From NCBI RefSeq assembly GCF_003855255.1, contig NZ_CP034072.1, positions 6,841,962 through 6,905,961 of the forward strand: 64,000 nt of DNA, written 5' to 3'. The stretch's first letter is position 1, and every line of letters begins with the position of its first letter. The translations under genes were made by a program, and so were the position numbers. Below are positions 8,052-18,385 of this stretch, piece by piece. This DNA comes from Mycolicibacterium nivoides (GTDB lineage Bacteria > Actinomycetota > Actinomycetes > Mycobacteriales > Mycobacteriaceae). The notes under the pieces are model-generated. The model did no database searches, had not been told where the DNA came from, and worked only from the letters and a program-made list of their open reading frames with translations.

Positions 8052-8846
8052 TCAGCTCCATGGCGTGACGGGACGCTCCTTGCGTTCGCCGTCGACGAAG
8101 ACGTCGACCCGTTCGTCGAAGAAGCAGATGTGGTCGCGGACCTGCACCGCGTCGATCAAGGGCTCGTGATAGGACCAGGCCAGATCGGCGGGTCCACCGG
8201 GCAGTGAATAGTAGGTGGCCCGTCCTTTGTACGCGCAGTACGTGACGGTGTCGCTCACGTCGAGAACGGCGGTCACGTCTTCGCGGGGGAGATAGTGACG
8301 GGTGGGTAGTCCGGTCTCGAATAGCAACATGGGACTGCAGGATTCGGCCAGCACCTTCCCGTCTATCTCGATGCGGATGCGCCGTCGGCTGCGCCGGATG
8401 TCGATCCGGTGGAACGGATCGTGCGGGTGCGCGACGATCGGCTCGTCCTCCTCGCGCCATTCGAAGGTCGCGAAGTCCAGGATCACGTAGTCGGCCAGTT
8501 CCGGATCGTCCGGCCGAAACGCCGCCGCGGCGCCGGTTTCGTCACCGGCGATGACGTCGAACGCCGTTCCGGGACACGTGTGCGCGGTGAACGGCACCGA
8601 AGGGTCGAGGAACCCGGGGATCTCGTCGTCGCCCACATCCCCGCCTGCCGGGACGAGCTGTGCCGCAAATGCCGAACGCGGCACGGCGTACGTCGGCACC
8701 ACCCGCCGCGGCTCCCAGATCAGGACCGCCTCACCGGTATCGGCGACCGGCTCGCCGCCCAGGCAGATCCGAATTCGTTTGGCAGTGGGCTGGTATCGCA
8801 GAGCGCCCAGGTTGCGGCCCAGCAGATCATCCATTTTCACTGCCAT
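8052..8846 (-). CDS. DUF427 protein with two tandem domains
   Basis: 264-residue protein made of two DUF427 (CYCXC-type beta) modules. The first covers about residues 20-110 and is degenerate (RIRICLGGEPVADTGEAVLI); the second covers about 160-250 and holds the full signature (RRIRIEIDGKVLAES, TRHYLPREDV, TYCAYKGRATYYSLPGG, LAWSYHEP). DUF427 proteins are widespread in actinobacteria and have no agreed function. A single-domain paralogue is found at 24235-24594. The gene sits 75 bases upstream of the four-gene membrane operon and is separated from it by a gap without a clear terminator, so co-transcription is possible but not shown. Confidence 0.88.
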   Translation of the reverse strand: MAVKMDDLLGRNLGALRYQPTAKRIRICLGGEPVADTGEAVLIWEPRRVVPTYAVPRSAFAAQLVPAGGDVGDDEIPGFLDPSVPFTAHTCPGTAFDVIAGDETGAAAAFRPDDPELADYVILDFATFEWREEDEPIVAHPHDPFHRIDIRRSRRRIRIEIDGKVLAESCSPMLLFETGLPTRHYLPREDVTAVLDVSDTVTYCAYKGRATYYSLPGGPADLAWSYHEPLIDAVQVRDHICFFDERVDVFVDGERKERPVTPWS

Positions 8847-8882
8847 CTGGTCATTATCGACTCAGATGGCGGTGGCTGTCTG

Positions 8883-9200
8883 CTACTTGACGTCGACGTA
8901 CACCGTGCGCGTGGTGACGGCGCTCAGTGTGTCGGTGCGGCTGAAGTTCGGCCCGGGTCGTACGGCGACGACGGAAGCCTGATCCAGCGGTGAGGATCCC
9001 AGGCGGTTGACGATCACGGTGTAGCCCTGGGATTGAAGTTGTCTGATCGTCTGTTGGGCATTGCTGGGGCCATTGGGTGCAGCCGTGGCAAGGCCGGCCG
9101 ATCCGATGACGGCGGCAGCAATTCCACCGACGGCGGCGGCGAGGATTCGCGACTTTCCGATTGAGTTTCGCACTGGGGTGTCCTTCTTGTCTTGGTTCAC
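8883..9200 (-). CDS. Small secreted protein, mycobacterial hypothetical
   Basis: 105 residues with a Sec signal (about residues 15-42, LAAAVGGIAAAVIGSAGLATAA, cut here at AAP). The exported part, about 63 residues, contains PNGPSNAQQTIRQLQSQGYT and strands ending in VYVDVK; small proteins of this kind (a QxTIxxLQSxGYxV core) are common in mycobacteria and uncharacterised. It is divergent from the cysteine-peptidase-like gene starting at 9223, with only 22 bases between the two proposed starts, so the promoters must overlap one gene or the other. Confidence 0.8.
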   Translation of the reverse strand: MNQDKKDTPVRNSIGKSRILAAAVGGIAAAVIGSAGLATAAPNGPSNAQQTIRQLQSQGYTVIVNRLGSSPLDQASVVAVRPGPNFSRTDTLSAVTTRTVYVDVK

Positions 9201-9222
9201 CGGAACTTCGGTACGCTGCGGT

Positions 9223-9837
9223 ATGTCGGGTAAAACCGGCAGCTCAGAAGCTTTAGTTCCGATGGCAGAAATTGATCGACTCGATGACCGGATCTGTGTG
9301 AAGCCAGCGAGATTGGCGGCCCTACGGCTACGTCAGCGTGACGGGATCACCTGTGGTCCGACGGTCGCGGTGGTGGCCGGCGCCATGCTGGATCACACCT
9401 ACAGCGCGGAGTTGCTGAACCCTGACGGTGAGGCCTGGTTCGCTGCCGAGCAGGGCCGAATTCACGCCGCCGTCAACCGAATCTGGCCACGGCAACTGGG
9501 GACCACGCCCGCGGGGATGGCCCGCGCGCTGACCGACCACAGTGCGAAACGCGGAGTGACATACCGATGGCGGCGCTTCCGCGGTGCCCGCGATGCGTTG
9601 TCGGATGTGCGGAGTGCCGTCGACGAGGGCTGGCCGGTGGCGATGCTGATCGGCGAGCGGGGAATTCCGCGGCACTGGGTGTTGATCGTCGGCGCAGGCC
9701 AGGATGTTCTGGAGTGCTACGAACCGTCCTCGGGCAAGGTGCTGCCGATCGATCCCGCCGCAGTGCGGGGCGCTCGGCTGACCGGGCTGGGTTTTCCGCG
9801 GCCGTTCGCTTTTGTCGTGCCGGATCAGGTTGGCTGA
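9223..9837 (+). CDS. Predicted papain-like (C39-type) cysteine peptidase-like protein
   Basis: 204 residues. The core resembles C39-type papain-like peptidases: Cys in the motif DGITCGPTVAVVAG, a later His in RHWVLIVG, and an acidic/Asn-position residue in LECYEPSSGKVLPID. No signal peptide is visible, so it should be cytoplasmic. The substrate is unknown. Two starts are possible: ATG 9223, or ATG 9262 (MAEIDRLDD). The second is attractive because a 22-base sequence covering it recurs at 20653-20674, and because it would leave a normal gap to the divergent secreted-protein gene. Function is inferred from motif order only. Confidence 0.7.
   Translation: MSGKTGSSEALVPMAEIDRLDDRICVKPARLAALRLRQRDGITCGPTVAVVAGAMLDHTYSAELLNPDGEAWFAAEQGRIHAAVNRIWPRQLGTTPAGMARALTDHSAKRGVTYRWRRFRGARDALSDVRSAVDEGWPVAMLIGERGIPRHWVLIVGAGQDVLECYEPSSGKVLPIDPAAVRGARLTGLGFPRPFAFVVPDQVG
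9257..9278 (+). repeat. Copy 1 of a 22-base exact repeat (other copy 20653-20674)
   Basis: The sequence beginning TTCCGATGGCAGAAATTG and ending ATCG is identical at both places, about 11.4 kb apart. Here it spans a possible start codon (ATG 9262) of the peptidase-like gene. In both places a gene for a small secreted protein lies close by on the opposite strand. Confidence 0.7.
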
Positions 9838-9880
9838 CAGGCTGTTTGATGAACTCCGCGGAACGACTACCGTCGGAGGG

Positions 9881-10336
9881 ATGGCCCGGAAATACGCGAC
9901 CGCCGACACCGTGGGTATCGAGGAACTCCTGGACTTCGTGCGCCCGAGACACCACATGGTGCTCACCACGTTCCGCGCCGACGGCTCGTTGCAGACCTCA
10001 CCGGTGACGGGCGGCGTGGACGATCAGGGCCGGATCGTGATCGCCAGCTATCCGCAGCGGGCGAAGGCCGCCAACCTCCGGCGCACGCCCCGGGCCAGCG
10101 TGACGGTGCTGTCCGAGGAGTTCAACGGACCGTATGTGCAGGTCGACGGTGACGCCGAGGTGATCGGACTGCCGGATGCGGTGGAGCCGCTGGTCGACTA
10201 CTTCCGGGCCGTCGCCGGTGAACACCCGGATTGGGATGAGTACCGGCAGGCGATGGTGGATCAGGGCAAGTGCCTGATCCGGATCACCCCGGTCCGGTGG
10301 GGTCCCGTTGCCACAGGTGGCTTTCCTCCGGCGTAG
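9881..10336 (+). CDS. PPOX-class F420-dependent flavin/deazaflavin oxidoreductase family protein
   Basis: 151-residue split-barrel protein of the pyridoxamine-phosphate-oxidase-like superfamily. Visible features are the N-terminal strand HHMVLTTFRADGSLQTSPV, the cofactor-phosphate loop IASYPQRAKAANLRRTPRASV, and the C-terminal strand LIRITPVRWGP. In mycobacteria this subgroup generally binds F420 rather than FMN and reduces enones, quinones or biliverdin; the substrate cannot be told here. ATG 9881 is preceded at once by GGAGGG, very close to the start; an upstream extension would run into the peptidase-like gene end. A strong promoter and operator for the next operon begin 16 bases after the stop. 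Confidence 0.85.
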   Translation: MARKYATADTVGIEELLDFVRPRHHMVLTTFRADGSLQTSPVTGGVDDQGRIVIASYPQRAKAANLRRTPRASVTVLSEEFNGPYVQVDGDAEVIGLPDAVEPLVDYFRAVAGEHPDWDEYRQAMVDQGKCLIRITPVRWGPVATGGFPPA

Positions 10337-10351
10337 ACGCCGGCCGACGCG

Positions 10352-10396
10352 TTGCGTTGGATAGCAGGTCAAACTATAGTCTGGACACATGTCCAG
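10352..10396 (+). promoter_or_regulatory. Promoter with overlapping TetR-type operator for the glycosyltransferase operon
   Basis: TTGCGT (10352-10357) and TATAGT (10375-10380) are spaced by 17 bases, a near-consensus SigA-type promoter. Directly after the -10 lies CTGGACACATGTCCAG (10381-10396), a palindrome with 7-base arms that would cover the transcription start. The core GGACAC recurs in a partial palindrome at the start of the TetR gene at 14257, so that TetR is the likely ligand-responsive repressor. Confidence 0.7.
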
Positions 10397-10466
10397 AGGG
10401 TTCGGAGTCAACGCGTGAGCGTGTATTCCCAGCTCAGCACGATTCCGGCCGTCGGGTGATCTGATT

Positions 10467-11711
10467 ATGCGTATCGCGTTGCTGTCCTATCGGAGCAAGA
10501 CTCATTGCGGTGGCCAGGGCGTGTACGTGCGCCATCTGAGCCGCGGGCTGGCCGAACTCGGCCACGAGGTCGAGGTGTTCTCCGGCCAGCCCTACCCCGA
10601 GGGCCTGGACCCGCGGGTCAAGCTGACCAAGGTCCCCAGCCTGGACCTGTACCGCGAGCCGGACCCGTTCCGCGTGCCCCGGCCCAGCGAGATCCGCGAC
10701 GGTATCGATGCCCTGGAGCTGGCCACCATGTGGAGCGCCGGGTTCCCTGAGCCGCGGACTTTCATGATGCGTGTCGCCCGGATCCTGGCCGACCGCCGCG
10801 ACGAGTTCGACGTGGTCCACGACAACCAGAGCCTGGGCTCGGCACTGCTGAAGATCGCCGATAGCGGCCTGCCGGTCGTGGCCACGGTGCACCACCCGAT
10901 CACCCGCGACCGGGTGGTCGAGATCGCCGCCGCCAAGTGGTGGCGCAAGCCGCTGGTGCGGCGCTGGTACGGGTTCGCCGAGATGCAGAAGAAGGTGGCC
11001 CGCAAGATCCCCGAGTTGCTCACGGTCTCGTCGTCCTCGGCCGCCGACATCGCCGAGGACTTCGGGGTGGCGCCGAGCCAGCTGCACATCGTGCCGCTGG
11101 GGGTGGACACCGAACTGTTCAAGCCGGCCGAGCACCGCGTGAACGGACGCATCATCGCGATCGCCAGCGCCGACGTGCCGCTCAAGGGTGTGAGCAACCT
11201 GCTGCATGCGGTGGCCCGGCTGCGGGTGGAGCGCGACCTCGACGTGCAGTTGGTGTCCAAGCTCGAGCCGAACGGGCCGACCGAGAAACTCATCGCCGAA
11301 CTCGGCATTTCCGACATCGTGCACAGCTCCAGCGGGCTGACCGATGAGGAGCTCGCCGCGCTGCTGGCCTCGGCCGAGGTGGCCTGCATCCCGTCGCTCT
11401 ACGAGGGCTTCTCGCTGCCCGCCGTGGAGGCCATGGCCAGCGGCACCCCGATCGTGGCGAGCCGCACGGGTGCTCTGCCAGAGGTGGTCGGGGACGACGG
11501 GTCCTGCGCCCGCCTGGTACGCCCGGCCGACGTCGACGAGCTGACCGCCGTCCTCGGCGAACTGCTCGACTCGCCGCTGGAGCGCCGCAAGCTCGGCGCG
11601 GCCGGCCGGCAGCGGGCGCTCGATGTCTTCAGTTGGGAATCGGTTGCCGCACAGACGGTATCGGTGTACGAGATGGCCCGTGAGAGGACCAGGAAGGTGG
11701 CGCAATGCTGA
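10467..11711 (+). CDS. GT4-type glycosyltransferase
   Basis: 414-residue GT-B fold glycosyltransferase. The N-terminal Rossmann half begins MRIALLSYRSKTHCGGQGVYV with the acceptor-side loop; the C-terminal half contains the nucleotide-sugar site with the retaining-GT signature EGFSLPAVE (E-x7-E) followed by AMASGTPIV. No membrane helix, so it is cytosolic, working on a soluble or membrane-bound acceptor. It heads a cluster: the next methyltransferase overlaps it by 7 bases, and an alpha/alpha-toroid enzyme follows. Donor and acceptor are unknown; synthesis of a methylated glycoconjugate or glycolipid is an inference from the neighbours. Regulated by the promoter/operator at 10352-10396. Confidence 0.9.
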   Translation: MRIALLSYRSKTHCGGQGVYVRHLSRGLAELGHEVEVFSGQPYPEGLDPRVKLTKVPSLDLYREPDPFRVPRPSEIRDGIDALELATMWSAGFPEPRTFMMRVARILADRRDEFDVVHDNQSLGSALLKIADSGLPVVATVHHPITRDRVVEIAAAKWWRKPLVRRWYGFAEMQKKVARKIPELLTVSSSSAADIAEDFGVAPSQLHIVPLGVDTELFKPAEHRVNGRIIAIASADVPLKGVSNLLHAVARLRVERDLDVQLVSKLEPNGPTEKLIAELGISDIVHSSSGLTDEELAALLASAEVACIPSLYEGFSLPAVEAMASGTPIVASRTGALPEVVGDDGSCARLVRPADVDELTAVLGELLDSPLERRKLGAAGRQRALDVFSWESVAAQTVSVYEMARERTRKVAQC

Positions 11712-12442
11712 CCGTCGATTTCGACCGTCTCGGTGTCGGACCGGGCACCACGGTGATCGACGTCGGCTGCGGCGCGGGCCGGCACACCTTCGAGGCCTAC
11801 CGGCGGGGAGCGAACGTCATCGGTTTCGACCAGAGTGCGTCCGACCTCAACGACGTCGACACGATGCTGCAGGCCATGCGGGAAGAGGGCGAGGTCCCGC
11901 TGTCCGCGAGGGGCGAGGCCGTCAAAGGTGACGCGCTCGACCTCCCGTATCCCGACGCCAGCTTCGACTGCGTCATCGCCTCGGAGATCCTGGAGCACGT
12001 CCCGGAGGACGACCGGGCCATTTCCGAGCTGGTGCGTGTTCTCAAACCCGGTGGCTCGCTGGCCATCACGGTGCCGCGCTGGCTTCCGGAGAAGCTCTGT
12101 TGGCTGCTGTCGGACGAGTACCACGCCAACGAGGGCGGACACATCCGCATCTACAAAGCCGACGAGCTGCGCGACAAGGTCCTGGCGCACGGGCTCACCC
12201 TCACCCATACGCACCACGAGCATGCGCTGCACTCGCCGTACTGGTGGCTCAAATGTCTTGTCGGCACCGAGAAGAACGACCACCCCGCGGTCAAGGCCTA
12301 CCACCAGCTGCTGGTGTGGGACATGATGGGTCGGCCGTGGCTCACCCGTACGGCCGAGTCGCTGCTGAACCCGGTGATCGGCAAGAGCGTGGCGCTGTAC
12401 TTCCGCAAGCCCGCATTCCGCGTACCGGAATCCAACGGGTAG
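11705..12442 (+). CDS. Class I SAM-dependent methyltransferase
   Basis: 245 residues of the Methyltransf_11 type: SAM motif I VIDVGCGAGRHTF near the N-terminus, motif II acidic VIGFDQS, and post-motif ASEILEHVPEDD with LKPGGSLAITVP. The C-terminal half (WLPEKLCWLL to FRKPAFRVPES) is an additional, probably substrate-binding part. The ATG at 11705 lies inside the end of the glycosyltransferase gene, so the two are translationally coupled. A likely job is O-methylation of a sugar or of the product of the glycosyltransferase; this is inferred from coupling only. Confidence 0.88.
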   Translation: MLTVDFDRLGVGPGTTVIDVGCGAGRHTFEAYRRGANVIGFDQSASDLNDVDTMLQAMREEGEVPLSARGEAVKGDALDLPYPDASFDCVIASEILEHVPEDDRAISELVRVLKPGGSLAITVPRWLPEKLCWLLSDEYHANEGGHIRIYKADELRDKVLAHGLTLTHTHHEHALHSPYWWLKCLVGTEKNDHPAVKAYHQLLVWDMMGRPWLTRTAESLLNPVIGKSVALYFRKPAFRVPESNG

Positions 12443-12451
12443 GCATCCGCA

Positions 12452-14802
<2,351 letters not shown>

Positions 14803-14826
<24 letters not shown>

Positions 14827-15420
14827 ATTCGCTGTCATGATCGCCGTCGACGCGGCAACCGCGGGTCCGTAGATGTCGTGGATGTCGCCACCGTCCTCGA
14901 CGATCAGCGCGGTCAATTCCCGTAGCCCGCCCAGCAGGATGATGGCCATCGGTTCGGTGAGCCGGGGCAGGCCGGCCCGCCCGAAGCCGGCGCTGCCGCT
15001 GAGTTCGATCAGCAGATCGGTCAGTTCCCGCAGGGCCGCACGCTGCAGCGGACGGGCCCTGCTGCCCAGCGCGGGAAGTTCGCGGATCCAGCTCAGCGTG
15101 ATCGCCGGGGCGGACGCGATGTGATCGACGTAGGCGCCGACCGCCTGCCCGATCTGATCCGTCCAGGCGGCCTCGGGATCGACGGCGGCCTGGATGCCGT
15201 CGACCAGTGCCGAGTTGTTGGCGCGCAACAGTTCGAGGAAACCGTCCTCTTTGGTGCCGAACTGGTCGTAGAACGTGCGCTTGGAGGTGCGGGCGTGGCG
15301 GACGATGTCGGCCACCGTGGTGTCGCGGTAGCCCTTGTCGTTGATCGCCGCCGCGAGTCCGTCGAGCAACCGCAGCCGGTAGGTGTCAGCGGGAGATTCG
15401 GCATGGCTGAGTGCGGTCAT
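14803..15420 (-). CDS. TetR-family regulator next to CYP138-like gene (Rv0135c-like)
   Basis: 205 residues. HTH: LAAAINDKGYRDTTVADIV followed by ARTSKRTFYDQFGTKEDGF. The C-terminal helices include SWIRELPALGSRARPLQ and ILLGGLRELTALIVEDG. It is divergent from the P450 gene, the arrangement known from M. tuberculosis Rv0135c/cyp138, and two GGTAC-N6-GTACC operators lie in the 92-base control region. AGGGGG precedes the ATG at a normal distance. Its 3' end overlaps the convergent TetR gene by 24 bases. Expected role: ligand-sensitive repression of itself and the P450. Confidence 0.9.
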
Positions 15421-15445
15421 AGTGGCTGACCCCCTTGCGCTGCCT

Positions 15446-15493
15446 GGTACCTGGGAGTACCGTACCTCATAACGATTGGTACTGGGCGGTACC
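15446..15493. promoter_or_regulatory. Two TetR operators GGTAC-N6-GTACC in the TetR/P450 divergent region
   Basis: GGTACCTGGGAGTACC (15446-15461) and GGTACTGGGCGGTACC (15478-15493) are both GGTAC-N6-GTACC palindromes, their centres 32 bases apart, about three DNA turns. They are also inverted copies of each other over 19 bases apart from a 4-base core. Position between the two start codons (15420 and 15513) fits repression of both genes. Confidence 0.75.
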
Positions 15494-15512
15494 AGGACTG
15501 GCGGGAGATGGT

Positions 15513-16874
15513 ATGACCGAGCTTGCAGCTGCTGAGAAGACCACCGAGAACCCCACCGAGAGCGCCGCGCCGGGCCGGACTCCGCCGCCCGCGCGGGTTC
15601 CGAAGCCGCTGCAGGCCATCGGCTTCGCCCTCGCCAGGCGCTGGGTGGTCAAGCAGATCGCCAGCCGTCAGGGCGACGTGTTCAGCCTCAAGCTCCCGAT
15701 CTTCGGCCCCACCGTGATGATTGCCGATGCCCAGCTGGCCAAGCAGCTCTTCACGGCCAACACCGAAGACGTCGGCAACATCCAGCCCAACCTGAGCCGC
15801 ATCCTCGGATCCGGATCGGTGTTCGCCCTCGACGGCACCGATCACCGTCGCCGTCGCAAGCTGCTCACCCCGCCGTTCCACGGCAAGAGCATCAAGAACT
15901 ACGAGCAGATCTTCGAAGAGGAGACCCTGCGGGAAACGGCGAACTGGCCGCAGGGGCAGGAGTTCGAGACGCTCGAGCCGATGATGCGGATCACCCTCAA
16001 CGCGATCCTGCGTGCGGTGTTCGGCGCCGACGGTGAACAGCTCGACGAGTTGCGCCGCATCATCCCGCCCTGGGTCACCCTGGGCTCCAGGCTCGTGGTG
16101 GTCCCGACCCCTAGCCGGACGTTCGGCCGGTTCAGCCCGTGGGGCCGGCTCGCCTCGTACCGTCGACGCTACGACACCGTCATCGACCGGCTGATCGACC
16201 GGGTCGAAGCCGACCCCGACTTCGACAAGCGCGACGACATCCTGGCGCTGCTGTTGCGCAGCACGTACGAGGACGGATCGGCCATGTCCCGCAAGGACAT
16301 CGGCGACGAGCTGTTGACCCTGCTGGCCGCCGGGCACGAGACCACCGCCTCGACCCTGGGCTGGGCCTTCGAGCGGATCAGCCGTCATCCGCAGGTGCTG
16401 TCCGGACTGGTGGCCGAGGCCGCCACCGATGGCAACGAATACCGTCAGGCCACCATCCTGGAGGTGCAGCGCAACCGCACCGTCATCGACTTTGCCGGCC
16501 GTCACGTCTACGCACCGTCAATCCGGCTGGGCGAGTGGGAGATTCCGCGTGGGCACTCGATCATCGTGGCCATCTCCCAGATCCAGGAAGCCGAAAAGGA
16601 GTTCGCCGATCCGGACCGGTTCGACCCGCAGCGATTCGTCGGCAGCCGGCCCGGGCTGGGCTGGCTCCCGTACGGCGGCGGCACCCGGCGCTGTGTCGGG
16701 GCGGTGTTCGCCAACGTAGAGATGGATGTGGTGCTGCGAACGGTGCTGCGCCACTTCGTCATCGAGACCACCACCGCACCGGGAGAAAAGGTGCACTCCC
16801 GCGGCGTGGCCTACACCCCCGCGGCGGGCGGGCGCATCGTCGTACGTCGCCGCGCCACGCCGCTGGGGGCCTGA
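15513..16874 (+). CDS. Cytochrome P450 (CYP138-like)
   Basis: 453-residue P450 monooxygenase. Visible landmarks: I-helix LLAAGHETTASTLGW, K-helix ExxR as EVQR, aromatic PERF-type region DPDRFDPQRF, and heme-thiolate loop PYGGGTRRCVG with Cys394 as iron ligand. The loop starts with Tyr where most P450s have Phe. The divergent TetR gene and the downstream convergent msrA reproduce the M. tuberculosis Rv0135c-cyp138-msrA order, which supports the CYP138-like label. ATG 15513 is chosen because the ORF extension upstream would cover both operators. Substrate unknown; needs a ferredoxin and reductase encoded elsewhere. Confidence 0.9.
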   Translation: MTELAAAEKTTENPTESAAPGRTPPPARVPKPLQAIGFALARRWVVKQIASRQGDVFSLKLPIFGPTVMIADAQLAKQLFTANTEDVGNIQPNLSRILGSGSVFALDGTDHRRRRKLLTPPFHGKSIKNYEQIFEEETLRETANWPQGQEFETLEPMMRITLNAILRAVFGADGEQLDELRRIIPPWVTLGSRLVVVPTPSRTFGRFSPWGRLASYRRRYDTVIDRLIDRVEADPDFDKRDDILALLLRSTYEDGSAMSRKDIGDELLTLLAAGHETTASTLGWAFERISRHPQVLSGLVAEAATDGNEYRQATILEVQRNRTVIDFAGRHVYAPSIRLGEWEIPRGHSIIVAISQIQEAEKEFADPDRFDPQRFVGSRPGLGWLPYGGGTRRCVGAVFANVEMDVVLRTVLRHFVIETTTAPGEKVHSRGVAYTPAAGGRIVVRRRATPLGA

Positions 16875-16880
16875 CCCGCT

Positions 16881-17405
16881 CTACTGGCTCGCGGTCTGCC
16901 GCTTGGGCAGCTTCCATCCCGCGCGCGGGAAGTGGCAGGTGTACCCGTTCGGGTAATGCACCAGGTAGTCCTGGTGCTCGGGCTCGGCCTCCCAGAAGTC
17001 GCTGGCCGGGGTCACCTCGGTGACCACCTTGCCCGGCCACAGTCCCGACGCGTCCACATCGGCGATGGTGTCCAGCGCGACGCGCTTCTGCTCGTCATCG
17101 AGGTAGAAGATCGCCGACCGGTAGCTGCTGCCGACGTCATTGCCCTGCCGGTCCTTGGTGGAGGGATCGTGGATCTGGAAGAAGAACTCCAATAGCGCCC
17201 GGTAACTGGTGCGAATCGGATCGAATTCGATCTCGACGGCCTCGGCGTGGCCCGGATGATTGCGGTACGTCGGATGGTCGTTGCGGCCGCCCGTGTAGCC
17301 GACCCGGGTGGAGACCACGCCGGGCTGCTTGCGGATGAGGTCCTGCATGCCCCAGAAGCAGCCGCCCGCGAGGATCGCTGTCGAATAGTTGCCCATGTGC
17401 CCCAT
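16881..17405 (-). CDS. msrA: Peptide methionine-S-sulfoxide reductase MsrA
   Basis: Repairs methionine-S-sulfoxide in oxidised proteins and free methionine. 174 residues, with the catalytic motif GGCFWG (Cys16 counted from ATG 17405), [23 protein letters not shown] and the C-terminal NGYTCHF carrying the likely resolving cysteine. The sequence is collinear with M. tuberculosis MsrA apart from a shorter tail. A second ATG at 17396 is equally plausible as start. The gene is convergent with the P450 gene (6-base gap) and divergent from a lipoprotein gene whose start at 17432 leaves only 26 bases between. Confidence 0.95.
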   Translation of the reverse strand: MGHMGNYSTAILAGGCFWGMQDLIRKQPGVVSTRVGYTGGRNDHPTYRNHPGHAEAVEIEFDPIRTSYRALLEFFFQIHDPSTKDRQGNDVGSSYRSAIFYLDDEQKRVALDTIADVDASGLWPGKVVTEVTPASDFWEAEPEHQDYLVHYPNGYTCHFPRAGWKLPKRQTASQ

Positions 17406-17431
17406 TGTGCTCCGTGATTACCGTGGTGGTC

Positions 17432-17836
17432 ATGCGTGTAGTTGCAACCTCGGCGGCTGCCGGTTTACTCCTGCTGGCCGGATGCCCCACCGCGGCGGCC
17501 GAGCCGAACCCGGTCGCGGTGCCCGAGGTGCCGCCTGATCCCGGCCGGACGCTGTTCACCGACAACCCCGCGATCGTCGACCCTCACATGACCACGATCG
17601 AATCCTTCAGCCGCGACGGGGACGGCCTGCTGGTCAACTTCACCGCGGGTACCCCGGATTGCTTCGGAGTGCACCTGGTCACGCAGGAGACCGCCGACGC
17701 GGTGACGATCGAGCTTCGCGGAGGAACGCCACCGGAGTCCGTCGGCCGCATGTGTATCGCGCTCGCGGTGCACGGCAGTGCCGAGGCGGCCCTGCAGGCC
17801 CCGCTGGGTTCCCGGCAGGTGCTGGCGGTGCCGTGA
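17432..17836 (+). CDS. Small exported protein, probable lipoprotein
   Basis: 134 residues. The N-terminus MRVVATSAAAGLLLLAGC is a signal with a lipobox LAGC (Cys18); an alternative signal-peptidase I site after PTAAA is possible. The mature part has one disulfide-capable cysteine pair (PDCFGVHL and GRMCIALAV) and strands LLVNFTAG, AVTIELRGGTPP and SRQVLAVP, typical for small mycobacterial exported beta proteins of unknown function. ATG 17432 is chosen over a longer frame from 17405 because the longer form would bury the signal sequence. It lies head-to-head with msrA and 42 bases before the SnoaL-like gene. Confidence 0.75.
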   Translation: MRVVATSAAAGLLLLAGCPTAAAEPNPVAVPEVPPDPGRTLFTDNPAIVDPHMTTIESFSRDGDGLLVNFTAGTPDCFGVHLVTQETADAVTIELRGGTPPESVGRMCIALAVHGSAEAALQAPLGSRQVLAVP

Positions 17837-17856
17837 CGGGCCTCGACAAAGGCTGG

Positions 17857-17870
17857 TAGAACGTGTTCTA
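17857..17870. promoter_or_regulatory. KstR-type box
   Basis: TAGAACGTGTTCTA is a perfect palindrome and fits the published mycobacterial KstR consensus TnnAACnnGTTnnA, the cholesterol-catabolism repressor. It lies 8 bases before the GTG start of the SnoaL-like gene at 17879, in position to block its transcription. Binding is inferred from sequence. Confidence 0.7.
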
Positions 17871-17878
17871 GTTTTGGG

Positions 17879-18385
17879 GTGACGAGCAGCCCCTTCAGCC
17901 GCGAGGAACTCGCCGCTGCCTTCGAAACGTTCGAGCAGACCGTCGACCGGGCCGCGCAGACCAAGAACTGGGATGTGTGGGCCGACCACTACACCGTCGA
18001 CGTCGACTACATCGAGCACGCCGTGGGCACCATGAAGGGACGCGAGCAGGTGCGGCCGTGGATCTGGAAGACCATGACCACCTTCCCCGGCAGCTACATG
18101 ACGTCGTTCCCGTCGCTGTGGTCGGTGATCGACGAGCCGACCGGCCGCATCATCTGCGAGCTGGACAACCCCATGCGCGACCCGGGTGACGGCACCATCA
18201 TCAGCGCCACCAACATCTCGATCCTGACCTACGCCGGTGACGGCCTGTGGTCACGTCAGGAAGACGTCTACAACCCCCTCAGATTTGTTTCCGCGGCCCG
18301 TAAATGGTGCCGCAAGGCCGCTGAACTCGGGACGCTGACCGAGGAGGCCGACCAATGGTGGAAGCAGTTCGGGGGCGGCAAGTGA
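17879..18385 (+). CDS. SnoaL-like/NTF2-fold protein (Rv0138-like)
   Basis: 168 residues from GTG 17879. Small alpha+beta barrel of the NTF2/SnoaL type: helix EELAAAFETFEQTVDRAAQ, catalytic-cavity region HYTVDVDYIEHAVG, and strands IICELDNPM, ISILTYAGDG. SnoaL-like proteins act as isomerases, cyclases or dehydratases on polycyclic or steroid-like substrates. A KstR box directly upstream and translational coupling to an SDR gene (GTGA overlap at 18382) suggest a two-step conversion of a sterol or related lipid intermediate. M. tuberculosis Rv0138-Rv0139 has the same pair. Confidence 0.82.
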   Translation: MTSSPFSREELAAAFETFEQTVDRAAQTKNWDVWADHYTVDVDYIEHAVGTMKGREQVRPWIWKTMTTFPGSYMTSFPSLWSVIDEPTGRIICELDNPMRDPGDGTIISATNISILTYAGDGLWSRQEDVYNPLRFVSAARKWCRKAAELGTLTEEADQWWKQFGGGK

